Positions 22,331-37,848 of a stretch of DNA of 64,000 bases are shown piece after piece (positions within the stretch are counted from its first letter, which is position 1; each line of letters starts with the position of its first letter). The stretch is from Lithospermum erythrorhizon (Eukaryota > Streptophyta > Magnoliopsida > Boraginales > Boraginaceae). The stretch lies in the NCBI GenBank assembly GCA_019722365.1, contig JADFUC010001732.1, positions 124,001 to 188,000 on the forward strand, given 5' to 3'. The translations under genes were made by a program, and so were the position numbers. The notes beneath the pieces were generated by a model. That model made no database searches. It was not told where the DNA came from and saw only the letters and a program-made list of their open reading frames with translations.

Positions 22331-25305
22331 TTACTTCTGTAAACGGTCGATTAAGGTCGACATTCAAAGTGGCGAGTCGGACAATCGTACCGAGTATCAC
22401 AAAGTCAAGCGAGTGGTCCCAGAGCATCATGTTAAAGAGTCAGCTAAAGTGAGTCCGATTTCCCTCCTCGTTAGTTGGGCGAGGCTTCCGCCAATGTGCC
22501 TGCTACCAAGAACTGAGTTAATCTTAGATCCCATGAACGGAACGGCAATTTTGTATCGTTGTCTCCTTCAGCCTTCATGATTTTACCTTGCTCCAGAGTC
22601 ATTTCATCAGATTTTTGAATGTGCAAGAGTCCCATAAGTGAGGAGCTGGGAAATCGACTGAACACCCAAAGTCGTGACTTGGCTGGGATCAAGTTTTCCA
22701 AAAAAATGATTTTGTTTATTTCTTTTTCCCATCATTAAGAAAATTGACATCTAAGATTGTGGAGTGTCCTCAAGATCATCGATAAAATTTGAAAAAAGGT
22801 AATGGTTCCTCAGATGATTCGTAAGTGGATGTTCATTTAATCAAGCTAAGCATTTGACTGTAAATCACCACACGCAAGAGAGCGCTCTAAGCATGCGGAG
22901 AGTAAATCGAGGACGGAGTCCTAAGTGTACTTCACCCTTCGGGGCAAGCTCACAGGACGACCGTAGATACAACCCAAAAATCTGTGATGTTCGAGTCAGT
23001 GAGAATTCCCTCAAAAAGCAATTTACGCTTATTAAGAGAATGTTACTAAATTTGCAGCATGTTTTTAACCAACCCAAAGTCCTTTACTATGTCCAACTTA
23101 CTCAATACCAAAACTAAAGGAGAAAGTTAAGACGGGAAAGGATCAGATTAGCTTTTCATGTACAGCGGTCTCACTAAGAAGAAAATGTTCCGCTTTTAAC
23201 GCTTAATCAACGTAGCCAAGAGAAGAATTGTAAATTACTGCCAAGCCCCCTCTACGCCCAATTTAGATTTTCATGACGACACTATAATAAGCTGAGAAAC
23301 AATCACCCAAATTCATTTAGGCTCGACAATTAAAGATTTATTAATACAATTTATTAATTTATTCGAGCATGCCTAAATTGTGAGTATTTCATATGACTCA
23401 AGCATTATAGCATTACCTCCAAGGATTTATCGGGACCAACCTCAGCTAGAGGCCATATCATCAGAGATTTTAAACCATGACTTTGTCATCACAGGTGGAA
23501 ACAAGCGGCCCCACCTCATCCATCGGGTTCAAGAACGAAAAGTGGTCCTGGGACGGTAACCACTTCTTTGTAAAGTTAGATGGCTTGTAAATACTTAAAT
23601 CCATCGAATCTATCGACAAAAGACTAAGCTGTCCTAACACAACCAAAATTTTCAAGAATTTCAGACGCCTCACTGCTCCCAAAAGATAAATAACCCGCAT
23701 CAAATGTTCGATGAAATTTTCATTCCTTAGATTTATTTAATATTAACAAATCAGGATAATCATCCCAACGCCTCAAAGAAATTCTCAGTTCACTGGTTGG
23801 CGAAGCTGCACCTGCTCATCTCGTGATTAGTGCACTAAGATCGGAATAACAATCTCGTGATCCAACTTTAAAATAATAACCACCACCGGGCTAAGAAAAG
23901 CTGACGCTAATAAAATTGGCAGAAACTATAATTTGGCCCCTGAGTAAACCGATAACCCCTTTTAAAGAAGATTCATCAAATGAGAAATCATCTCTGTTTG
24001 ACTACTCAGCTTATTTCGTATGTGAGAGTCATCTTATCAAGTAAGTCAAAGCAAGACAAATCAACTTTTAATCTTTTGACAAATACCTTCCTATAATGAC
24101 ACTTCTCAAAACTTAATCATCCAGTCACATAACATGAAGTTCTTGATCTTTGGGACGATTTGAGAGTTCTAACAAGAAATGTTTGGACATTCTGAGATCA
24201 ATATTTCATCCCAGGTCAATTCAGAATTTTGGTTCACTTTTATCTTCATTTCTGGGAGAGTGAAAATAGCATTTGTTTTTCAAACGAAAAAGAATGAAGT
24301 TTTGACTATTTAGGTTTTCAATACAATATCGAATATTTCTTTGATACCTCGAGGTCTCTTGGCCCTCAGGAATCTACCACCATTGTCATACACTAAAGAA
24401 TATTTTTAATGATTAGGTTCCCTAAGGGAACAACGAAAATGGATTATTCAAAACCTAATATTTAGCGTAAAAAATATATTTAAGCATTAGGTGGAATAAA
24501 CTCTTGAGATTGCAGATATTAGGAGCCCTGTGTTAAATCTTTAGGTGTTTACAAAATTTTTAATTAAGCAATCTCACGCTACGTAGACAATTGAATAACC
24601 CACAGGCTGATTTCACCGCTAAAAAAGAGAAACGAAAGATTTCAAATCGATTTAAAAACACATGGTAAAACAAGCTTGTGCTTACGATACTTATAAAATT
24701 ATCAGGAAGCTGAACCAAATAAGATATGGAATAAACTCTCTTGTAGTATCAGACCCAATTGAATTAATATAAAATGGTCTTATAAAAAAATGTTGAGGAG
24801 TAACTAATTGTCCTGGCTCTGTTTCAGGGTGGGAGTTATAGTAGTGATCCTATTTCGTGAGACTGCTTGCTACCTCAAATAGTTTCCTTCCGAATACCGA
24901 AAATTATTGGTTCAGAAGTGTAGTCGATTGATTTTGTTGCTGCTGTTCTCGTGCCTATGAAAGATGAAGCTACCTCAAAACACATCGAAAGAAAACAAGA
25001 AGATTTTTAAGACATTTCAAATCCCTAATAATGTGAATATGTGATCTTGGCATGTCAGTACACGAAGCAAAACAACACAAGTTGAGCACAAACTAATTGC
25101 CTAGATGCCATTGAAATTCCACAACTAGAAATGACACTAATTCATAAAAGCAAGCACCTGCGACTTTCAACTTCATCGAATTGCTAGTACTTCCATTGCT
25201 GACAAGAGCCTCCTACTTTCTTCCGAGACAAAAGAACAATGAAAGAATACGAAGGAGGAACAAAGACTGTGGTGAACATTGGGAATATTAAAGACCAAAA
25301 GTCGA
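22331..25305. other. Unassigned DNA between the LINE remnant and the ROP gene
   Basis: Short open frames on both strands have protein-like composition but no motif I can name; part may be the decayed 5' half of the LINE. Near 23316-23385 TTTAGGCTCGA and its near-reverse TCGAGCATGCCTAAA form a small imperfect hairpin. The last few hundred bases before 25306 should hold the ROP 3' UTR (transcribed leftward). Confidence 0.4.
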
Positions 25306-27014
<1,709 letters not shown>

Positions 27015-27960
27015 CTTCCTCCACCTCCTCCTCTTCAAGCTGATCACTCAAATATTCTACCCTCCACAAACAAACGAGAAAAGAAACACTAATTCAAAAA
27101 GTATAAATCAAGACATTGCTAAATAAAGCCGTTGTCCCAGCCTCTACTTCTTCCATTTCCCTTAATTTACACAATCTGTACAACTCAGAGGCAATAAAAA
27201 CGAAAATCAAATCCTAATTTGATCAAACGAACAAAAACAAAATCTTTCAACAAAAAGAAGACATACATATTCTATTTTTCTAATTTCAACAAAATTCAAA
27301 TCCTATTTTGATCAAACAAACAAAAAAAGAACTATCTTTCAACAAAATGAGATACCAAGATTATATTTTCTAATGTCAACAAAACAAAAATCCTATTTTT
27401 ATCAAACAAACAAAATGAGATAGAAAGATTGTATTTTTCTAATTAAAACAAAACCCAAATCCTAATTTGATCAAACAAACACGATATTTCAACCAAATGA
27501 TGTACCAAGATTATATTTTTTCCTAATGCCAACAAAACCCAAATCCTAATTCAATCAAACATACACAATCCTTCAACAAAATGATACATAAATTTACTAA
27601 ACAAACAAAATCCTAATTCAATCAAACAAACACAATAATTCAACAAAATGATATACCAAGATTATATTTTTTTTCCTAATTCCAACAAAACCCAAATCCT
27701 ACTTTGATGAAACAAACACAATGCTTCAACAAATGAGACATAAAGATCATATAATTTTAATGAATTTATGAAGTAGAGAGCAAAAATGCATAAGAGAAAG
27801 ATGAGTACCTGTTAGTTTAGGCTTCAAAAATGGGTCTGAGGTGCCAAATAATTTGATCTCTGAACATTGAAGTTGGACTATTTCTTTCTTGATTGTTGAT
27901 TTGTTGTCATAATAATATGATTGCCTTTCTTCTCTGCGATTTTCTCGCTTCTGAGTATTG
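27015..27960 (-). promoter_or_regulatory. ROP 5' leader with a leader intron
   Basis: On the minus strand a purine/A-rich leader-like stretch runs from about 27960 to a good donor (ACAG then GTACTC, donor at 27808-27807). An acceptor candidate (TTTGTGGAG) lies near 27060, leaving a short second leader piece just before the ATG at 27014. This predicts an intron of about 750 bp filled by the minisatellite described separately. The transcription start was not located. Confidence 0.5.
27200..27760. repeat. Minisatellite in the ROP leader intron, about 7-8 copies of roughly 75-85 bp
   Basis: The phrase AAATCCTAATTTGATCAAAC, then AAACAAAAT, TTCAACAAAATGA and ACCAAGATTATATTTTT, CTAAT, recurs about every 75-85 bp with substitutions and small indels. 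On the transcribed strand it reads as T-rich with GATCAAATTAGGATTTG. Confidence 0.75.
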
Positions 27961-28590
27961 CTTTGTGGTCATTTTTTGCTTCATTTTTTAATGGAGGAGC
28001 TGGAATTGGTATCAAAATATTTTCAAAATTTGTTTGCATATTTTTTTTTTTAATTTTTTTTTTATTAGATTGTTAATTATACTATAATCATATAATCAAT
28101 AATATTTTGTTGGCCCTTTGTTTTGTGTGAATCTGGGCTTAAACTGACAAGCATTATTCTCATTTACCTCATTTGAGGTTCTAAACAATCAAGGGAATGG
28201 ATTTACCGATTCGTTACGCTTACATTCAATTTAAAAATCATTCACTCTTAAAAATGGATAATGCACCCAATAAAGCTTAATATTATCCAAACGACAATTT
28301 AACGTGAGATTCACATTCCTCAGACGCACTTTAAAAAATTATTGTCTTCTTGATTCACCGCAATCCAAATGTACGAGAAGATACACAAAAGTAGCCATCG
28401 AAAGGAGGTGAAGTATCATTTTCGTTCATTATCCATATGAGAAATTAAATATAGATAATAACTTGTGAATATCTTACATCATATTTAACTAGTGTACTAT
28501 TATAACAAAAAGGATCGACTTAAATTCAAAAGTTGTTTAATTTTAAATTTTTTGATGGTTAATTTTTAAATTCTGAACTCAAATATATTT
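27961..28590. other. Intergenic DNA upstream of the ROP gene
   Basis: AT-rich, with poly-T runs near 28040-28070. It should include the ROP promoter, but no element can be singled out. Confidence 0.4.
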
Positions 28591-28990
28591 AGCTAATTAA
28601 TCAAGTACCCTCGAGTTATCCGCTTAGTTTTAAATTGTCCCCTCGAATCCATTTGATATTTTCTGCGACGCCTGCATTTCTATCTTTCGCATCCCCTATC
28701 ATTCCCATCTTTTCTCGACTGCTCCCTCATCTCGTTTTTTCATATTTCAAATTCACTTTTTCAGCTAAAAAAAAGAAATTACATAAATACTAAATTTGTG
28801 AGGCATATTTTAAAATAACTTAACATGTAGGAGCCTTTTATAATAATAAAAATATTACATAATTTTTTATTTAACACCCTTTAGCCTGCAACCCACCCCA
28901 TCCTAACCCCCACCACCCCCTCTCTCCCATTAAAACTCTATCTTCACCCTACCCCGTGAACCTCTCATTCCTTCCAAGAAGAAATTATCA
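28590..28990. mobile_element. Possible end of a MULE-like element related to the one at 43.46 kb
   Basis: GCTAATTAATCAAGTACCCTCGAGTTATCCGC followed by AAATTGTCCCCTCGAATCC (28593 onward, given here in parts) resembles the left end of the MULE at 43463. It is likewise followed by a C-rich CCACCACCCCC stretch (28880-28925). The other end was not found, so this may be a fragment. Confidence 0.35.
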
Positions 28991-29279
28991 TGCATTGCCG
29001 ATGAATCGAGCATCATTGGGTTTAAGAAGGATTGAATCTTTATTTTCATGGTATGTTGATTTAACTAAGTTTATTGGTTTTACTTCTTTATAACTTTTGA
29101 ATTTTCTACATATAGCTCGGGTTTTAAATTTTGTTTTTGCTTGACGCTATTTATTGGATTTTTAAAGTTTTGTATGAACTAAACAAGCATGAAAAACAGT
29201 CCGGATGTTTGTGCTTTTGCACAACTGTAGTATTCCGGGATCTCAGACTGACCAGACAAGAGAAAATGTCAACCGATTG

Positions 29280-29720
29280 ACCGCCACGCCAATAAATGAC
29301 GCTATCGAAGTCGAAGTCAACCGAAGCCGATTTCCACAACGAAATAACCGCTAACTAAAACCCGCTGACGTGGTCAAACCCGCTTTGACTCCTCGACCCA
29401 AACCGATCCGATTGCCTGACACGCGGCACGCTTACGCGATTTAATATTGCCCCGACGCCGGTAACGCTTACGCGATTTATTACGCGTTCCGGCACACATC
29501 CGACATGCCGCTTGACGACGGGAATTCCATGTCACTTTCTTGTCCATGCTATTACGCCACGCCAAGACGACGCCGCGTAATTGCTGGATTCGGGGCGCAT
29601 TGCCAGACGTGTCACGCCAAAATGTAAAGTCGGAATCGATCACTCAGACGGCGGGCTCTCCGCCAAGACGACGCACGGTTATGACTGGGAGTTATTCAAT
29701 GAATAGTCTAACCTATTTTC
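29280..29720. other. CpG-rich island with a short direct repeat
   Basis: This segment is far richer in CG dinucleotides and in G+C than its AT-rich flanks. ACGCTTACGCGATTTA occurs twice, at 29428 and 29464 (36 bp apart). Open frames on both strands reflect the composition, and none resembles a known protein. It could be part of the decayed LTR-element territory that begins at 30.3 kb. Confidence 0.5.
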
Positions 29721-30297
29721 AAGAACTCCTACTACACTTTCACTGACCCATGCTCATCACTTTCGTCCGCTTACAGTAATTTCCAATGTACCCACGTGGT
29801 CCCGCCGATTATTACAAGAGGATTATCAATATAGCTTTTCCAAGTTTTTGAACTCTCGTAATCCCAAGATTGGCGATAGTCTTAATAGCGTGATAAGACG
29901 CTTTGCTTACATGATTTAAATCGAAATGTTAGCGCGTGGTCGCTCGCTTTAGGTCAGAAGTTCTTGGAATACTTCGTTTAGCTGATCGTAAACACCAAGT
30001 ATAGTTATTCTATTATCCGATTGTAGAATATTTTATGACATATAGATTGTTGTTTTATGTATTTTCTATCGTAGCTCTCAAGCATGCAGTCCCCATTTCC
30101 GTGAGTGTTTCGATCCGATATGAAGAGATGCTGGTCAACCCATAACTTTGTTATACGTCGGTGCTTCTTGAAAGATTCTAGCCCATTTGCTTTTAACCGA
30201 GTATGTGTTACTCAATGATCCCTCGAAAGTTCCTCAAGGATTTGCATCCGTGACGACGACAAGACGCTATATGATTAGTATTTACCGACGCAAATGG

Positions 30298-31228
30298 TGT
30301 CAAGATGTCGAAAATTACGCAACTTGTTCATATAAAACATAAAAAATGCACCTAAGATCAATAAATGTATATATAAACGAATTACAATAAAATACATATA
30401 TACATATATGTATTTAAACGAGTACTTACATCGCAAATGAAAAAATTAAGCCAACTTAATCTTTCAATGAAGCCTCCTCAATTCCTAAAGAATGAAAGCA
30501 TCGAAGACAACGCCCGCTTAGTCCACACTCAGAGAAAGCTGAATCACTTGATCGACTCTGCTAGAATCCTTTAAAAAATTGGAGAACAAAATCGCTCCAA
30601 ACATGGCTCAAACGGTTCGCCACGATGGCGAGAATCGGGGAGTGGGCTTAGCTGGTGACGCTTAGGTTTTCATCTTTTAACTTCCCTTTATAGCACACTC
30701 TAAACCGACACACTCGTTAACCAATGCTCCAACTCGTTAAAACGCTAACCAACTGCAAAGCCAGAAGTAACTAACAAGTCACTTAATGAGCTCTACTAGT
30801 TATACCGTTAATTAAACTAGCAAGTTAATTAACTCGGTCTCGTCCAATTTATATCTTACATTATCAATGTAAAACTCTCGATTGAGTATCTCGTTGATTT
30901 CAATCAACTCTCAATTTAGCAATCACGTTTTAATTTCATACATGAAATAAAACTTAATGTCACCATATGTACGCGACTGGCTCGTGTATAATATTAGTTG
31001 TATAATATAATTAACCATTATTATTATTATAACGATTATGTATCAATGGATTCTAGCAATCTGCATAACCCCGATATTATCGTGAGTTCTTATTTCTTAA
31101 TAATTAAAAATTACTATTATTGGAACACTTAGTTTGAGTAATCCTATTTAACTAAAATTAGTAAACGAATTGTTAAGCAACAATTGTCGAATGGACAAAA
31201 AAGAATCAAAATACCTCGATTTTCAACA
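30298..31228 (-). repeat. 3' LTR of the large element
   Basis: Shares with 37849-38827, in order: ATAAAATACATATATACATAT, CCAACTTAATCTTTCAATG, AGGTTTTCATCTTTTAACTT, GTAACTAACAAGTCACT, TCGTCCAATTTATATCTTAC, CAATTTAGCAATCAC, ATACATGAAATAAAACT and ATTATTATTATAACGATT. On the minus strand CTATAAAGG near 30690 is a TATA-like element placed as in a U3/R boundary. The 30298 border is approximate. Confidence 0.75.
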
Positions 31229-34200
31229 CTCCCACTTGCCCTCGACGACATTTCCAATTCCTTTATCCGCGATCTCTAGTCGCTAACTATAAGCAGTTGG
31301 CCATGAAACACCCACAACTTCTTTTACTGGAGCCGAACCGACTCGTATACTATGGCGCCCCATAAACCGCCACCCCAAACTCATCGGTGCCCTCGAGATT
31401 CGCCTTGTATATCAAGGACGGATAAACCCCTTTATAATATATATGAACACCTACCGCTATACTCAATCGTGCCACCTAACATACTGCTATAATCCCCGCT
31501 AGTGCATCGCTGACATACTAAAGCACACAACCTTACATAACATGCGAGTTATATACGTAGTCTAAGAATTGTTAAACTTAACAAGGCCGGGTAAACATCA
31601 TAGACACGTATATATATATCTTCTATGATTACAGTCAGCTCAATCCAACTCCTCGCTTACGCAACCGATAGCCCATAAGATCGATTGTACTTTACAGTTC
31701 TAAAAATCAATCACTACGCGGTTAAGATTCTGACTTTAAAATGGCTATCTCATGTTTCTAGACTCAAGAGTCGCTAACGCTTACAAAGCGCCTCTCTAGA
31801 AACTATGACTGCTGGGAACTTATTATTTCAACAAACCGTGAAACAATAAATGACTATACGAATGAATTAAGACTATATAATGTAGTTAACAATTAGATCA
31901 GAAACAAGAATTACTTTATTCAATCAATCGCTTAAATCCTATTCTAGAAAGTAAATGAACTAGCTCCCACCGAACCTTGTATCGTTCAGCTTCTTCTTCG
32001 ATCTCGTGAAATCAGACCTTGATTTAATCACGTAAGATTATATCAACTCCGAGATGCTGGCTTCAAGTCCACACGCTGAACCTTTTAAGTCAGATGAACT
32101 CTTAGGTCCTTTTAAGACATGTGTAAAGTCGAAAGGCACGATCACAATCATATCATAATCTAGAATACTACTTTAAGTAGACTTTACATCCATCCGCCTG
32201 GCCCTCAACCAATACCTAAATCACGGCTAAGATTATTCTGTACGGTCATACATAACTACGTGTAAAACGGTTTTAAGCTCACACAAGCTTTGCTTTCAAA
32301 CCGGACATTACCATCCGGGTCCAATTCTTCCTCAAACGCCCACTGTTGTAACAATGTAATAAACCTCGCTTTTGGTATTTCTAGTGACTATTATTCTGTG
32401 TTTCACCGGGTTACTATCTAAGGTGTTTATTAATACAATCCAGTGTGCGTTAAAACACATCTTTCTTATTAAATGCATATTCTTTAATAACATCATCAAC
32501 AATAATGAAGTTGACTGCAATGTTATAATATCAGTTCAAGCTTCTTTAGTTTACCCTCCAGTATGTTTTACTCAAATTTCATTAATGAAGTTACTGGCTA
32601 ATAGTGTTCCACATTGACAACTTTCCATGACAATATTCTTCACATTTAGTTCTAGAAAGTAAGACAATGTCGATCCATTCCATAGAACTAAATTTCACTC
32701 TATTCTCTTAAAGTTACTACAAACACATATTCCAAGCACTGTAAGAAATACCTTTAGTAAACTCCACAATTCATATTATGGAATCATGGTTATGTCACGG
32801 GTCACGATTGCATAACACATGATCCCGATACGGCATACTTGAATCCCATTACTATGTAATACCAAATTCACTACGTATCAGAAATTCAACCACTCAATCA
32901 CGAGGTCCTTTAATCAAGGGAAGTTTAATTCTAGAAATAAGCCATTAACAAGCAGACCGCTTCATCATAGAATCAACCCCGCCATAAGATTTTACTCACC
33001 TCAAGCTTCATGACTTATTATAGCTTAACAAGAAAATGTCATTTAAGCTATATTTCTCGTGGACTAATATATGTCACATATATGTAATTGGCTTACAAAA
33101 TGTACAAGAATCAATTCGGTACCATACCTTTCTGTCATCAAACAAAACATTTATGCGCTCCCACTAACCTCGAGAAACTCATGTTCATCTTCATCTTCGA
33201 CCCCTTGATTTCAATCAAAATATCAAGATGAAAATTTAACTCATTATACTCTCTATCTCAAGCTCTGCAACTCGATAATCGATAATATAATTATTTTCCT
33301 TCTGCTTCGCTTTTGAGATTTAAACTTCCAATAACAATGTCAAGTATGCATCATCACCGATCATTACTTAGAACATTCTTGGATTACTCATTTAAACACA
33401 CACGTCAATACGTGGGTAATAAGAAAAAATTGAAATAGACACAGATAGTTAATTAATGAATACATTCAACTTGGTTGAAACCAAATGTTTGATTCGTTTA
33501 TGACTATATATATTCATTTAATGGAAACGTAATTTTACTTCCATTTAATCAATTACGTAGGGGCGTAATCAGAGCGAAGTTATATACCGACTTCAAGCAG
33601 ATTCCTAATTTATTTCACTCGACGACCTTAAGTCATCCATCGGGGTACGACTTATTCATAACATCATGTCTTCAGATTAGGCGTTTCAGGATGCACTGTA
33701 AATTGTCACATAATATCTCGATATAACCCATGTTCTAAATGACTGATTGGTGTCTTCTAGCAGCCACTTGAATACATTCAAGTCATATATTTAATTACAC
33801 TCTTTATACTCCATAACGAAGATACTATAAGCATACAATAAATTGTAATTCTATAAGTAGATGGAAATAAAAAACCGATGCCTTCCAGCTTACGTACTAA
33901 TGACGGCATAGTCTCAACATTAGACCCTCGTGTTAAATTATGTCTACTGTTGACATAATACTAACTTGTCTCGCTCGAGTCACTCTTAAAGTTTGTTGTC
34001 AAACATAACTCTTCGAGTCAGTTTCACAAATAGTATGAATAAATTAAATTTAAGGTAAAGCGCAACAACTTTCAATAATATGTTAATTTATTTCTATCTA
34101 ATAAGTGCTTTCAACCGTATCAACACAATTTTACTTGTATCACTCAACTAGTAACACAATAAGGTGAATGAAAATTTACTTCGTATACAAAATTGAAATA

Positions 34201-37200
34201 TTTCATCCATTGTCTTTAACTTCATTAAACACAATTCTTTACTTACGTATCTTAGCAAAGACGCTTTTAAGACGTAACGATGTCTCATTCTTTGGATAAT
34301 ACATTACTCATGTCGATGTATACTTAATTCGTAATCCTCGATAGTGTTTATATGGTTCTCCCCATACCTATCAATTTCGACATATCATTTAATGACTTAT
34401 ATCTCGACTAAACTCTCAGATGCGAGCATGCTACATACAAACTAAACCAAGATTAACGAACCTCCCACTAAGTCTAAGAAGAGTTGACTGCTCATCTTAC
34501 AAGATCAACTCAAGTCTTGTTAAAGTCATCTTCCACAAGAGTCACCCAATTATTTGTTACTCAAATATCATGTATGTTCGAAAGAAAATGCTTGAAAGTT
34601 TCAACCATTCTCATGATAATTCAACCGCGCTGGCTCTTATAACGTAGCCACCTATCATTACAAGCAGCCTCACCATCTTTCAGCCCTCAGATTCGGCTAC
34701 TACTATACTTATTCGTAATCACGATCAAAAATCATGAAATCAAAATAGTATCTAAGACATCGTAGTTTAAATGCATAACGACACTCTGAATAAATCATTT
34801 GAGATATAAGTGTTTTGTCAAACTTCTTCTATTTCTCAATTGTTTTTAAATATCCTTCTTTCTAGTTTGATGTTCAAAATGATGAACCGAATTACACCTC
34901 TAAACTATAAAACTTTTATGCACTGAACCCATAAAGTTGGTGCGCAAACTATGTATAACATCGCTTATCCGGGTTATACAAAACCACGAGCTTATGTTTT
35001 ATAACAATTCATGAACAAAGTTCATCGGTTGCGAACTAATACCAAATGACATGTCTTCAAATGTGTATACACAACATTCAAGGTCATCCAATAATGTTCT
35101 CATTTAGTTTTAATGTAGATTGGGACAATTATTTTAAGACTTCAGACAAGGTAAAAGCAGAAAATATAACATATTCAGTTTCATAGCATCATCACCTTTA
35201 ATCGAGATATAAAACCACTATCTTCAATTATATCACGTGACGTTGTTCACTTGAACCTGAGTTCAATTCACATGTCCACATGATTAAACCAAGTATCGAA
35301 TAATCGTGGTATTTGTTGCTTGTCTTTTAATAGTACGTACCATATTCAATGGCTTAAAAAGAAAAAATACGTTTAGCATTTATAACACTATATTATCACA
35401 AGTTTATGAATTTCTCCTTAACTTGTCTTATTTTACATAATAAAGTTATGTTTTAATTTACCCAATTAATGGTGAATAAACAGTAATTTTTGAAGTAAGC
35501 GCCAATCATAAAAGTAAATATTTAATCATAGATAAATAAGACTTAAAAAACATCTAACATATTACAAATAAATTTTTTAAATATTATTATACACGCATTT
35601 CAATCACAAAACGTGCATATGCATCCAAGATCCATCAAGGTTGGAATCCAAACCAACACCGCAACACATTTTGAATCTCGATAACGGTAGATTAATTAAT
35701 CAATCAGGTACCACGACACAACTCTGGGTCACTAACACTCCTAAAAGCGGCGCCACCCGACAACGTATCACCGAGCCCATTAACGTTAGTGGAAATCACC
35801 GTTAATCCACCAATTAAACCAATACGTTAGTTTGGAACGATCATCCAAAGCCCACAACGTTATCGGAAATCACTTCAATACGCCCATTGTCATACTATTA
35901 ATATGCACAAGACACCGCCATCACAACAAGCAAGGCGATCGTGATAAGTCGATAACTTTAAAATTGGTTCGATACGCTGCTTAAATTTTAGCCAAGCGGT
36001 GATTAATATTATTTTGTCATTATTTAACACGTTATATAACACATCCTCAAGTATCCACATCATGAAAATAAAAATAAATAATACACATTCAAGAGATATA
36101 CTATAATTTATTCTAAATAAAATGACCTATTACAACACTTTACAAGTATAATACTAACATAAGGTCATATTCCAAAGATTTCGCAAAACGCAATTTTCGG
36201 TATTCTTCAACTCGAACCTTTCAAGTTTGCTAAATCTCACCAAAGCGTTAACACCATCTTCAATGCCTCCACAACAAGATATTTATTTACTAACTCAATC
36301 CAAGACAAGACGCAGTGGCCACATGCAGAAAATAAAATAAATAAATGAAATAAATAAATACGACTCTGCTTTGGTCGCTTACAACCTATCAACCAGATGC
36401 AAACCGTATTTAAATAAAAATACAAAACTAGGTCATATCAATATATCCCCTTTCCATTCCCATTACAATGTATAATTTTAAATAATTAAATCACATAAAG
36501 TATATTTAATTTAATACATTAAATGGTAATGAATAAATGACTCATAAAGTCATAAAATATTTTAATGCAATAAGTACGCAATAAACACGCCATCAATACA
36601 TACTGACCATGTACTTAATACACAATAAACAATTTAATCAATACATAATAAAAATATACTTAATGTGCACTAACACTAATTACGAGGTCGAGATAATTAT
36701 TCTCAATTAAATTCAAATTTAAATATATGATCGACAATCATATAAATAGTTTCCATTTTTAATTTAGCAAATCAAATAAATCGTATAAATATACAATTTA
36801 AATGTGTGATCGAATTTAAATTCAAATTTGAATCTCAATAATTAAACTTGGTGAAATATATATATAATTAAAATACATTAATTAACATATATTTTCGTTG
36901 TGGTCCAACGGTTATTACAATAACTATTTCATATATACACACACTATTTCATATAAACATAATAAGATAAAACGCTAAGTAATTATCTACATATATTTAT
37001 ATTTTAACTAGATATCACAATGATTCTATCCTTTTTAAATAAATAAATTTATACAAGGATAAATAATGAAAGGAATTATTGAATCAAATTTATTATCGCT
37101 AAAATTAATAATCACAATTATCATAATAATAAATGATAATAATTTTACAAAAAATCGAAATTAATATTTTACAAACGAATTACTTCGCTTTTACAAACCC

Positions 37201-37848
37201 ACTGGCCAAAAGATCCATGATGCCTGAACTACCCCGAACGTTGCCGGACACGCCCTGCATCTCCCCTGCATGCGGCGCGGTCGATTGGGGTGATTAATTT
37301 CCGCTATTCGATTCAATCTAATTATTTGGAAAGCATGATTTCAAGTGCCTTAAACACATCCAAAAAGCTTCAAATTTAAACCATTATCTCCACACAATTT
37401 TATTGAACTTTTTTTAATTGAATTTTGAAAAATAATTTCAAAAATTAATTATACAATAAATATTCCAGAAATAAAAAAATTATTTTGGGACACTTAAACT
37501 ATCCAAAGTTATGAACTTTTGAATGGTTTTCGCCTCTGTATCACATACAAGAAAAATTGGTGAAATTTTCGGAACAATTTAAACTCTTCAAATCCAATAA
37601 AAATATTTAGATTTCAATCAAAACATGTTTTAAAAACTCTTTCAATTCATGAAACATAAATCTAAATTCAAATCATCAAAATTAACAATATGATGAACTT
37701 GAATAATGTATAATACACATATAAATCCATGGATCAATTTTCATAACATATATTCATACTCAAGAATATATAAACATGAAAATTGGTATAAAATGTGTTC
37801 ATACAACAAATTTTATATAAATGTAATCGAAATATATACAACTTAAAC

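Noticed and set aside
29374..29643. 89-codon basic protein on the minus strand
   Set aside because: The frame exists because of CpG-rich composition; no motif, no start context, no splice partners.
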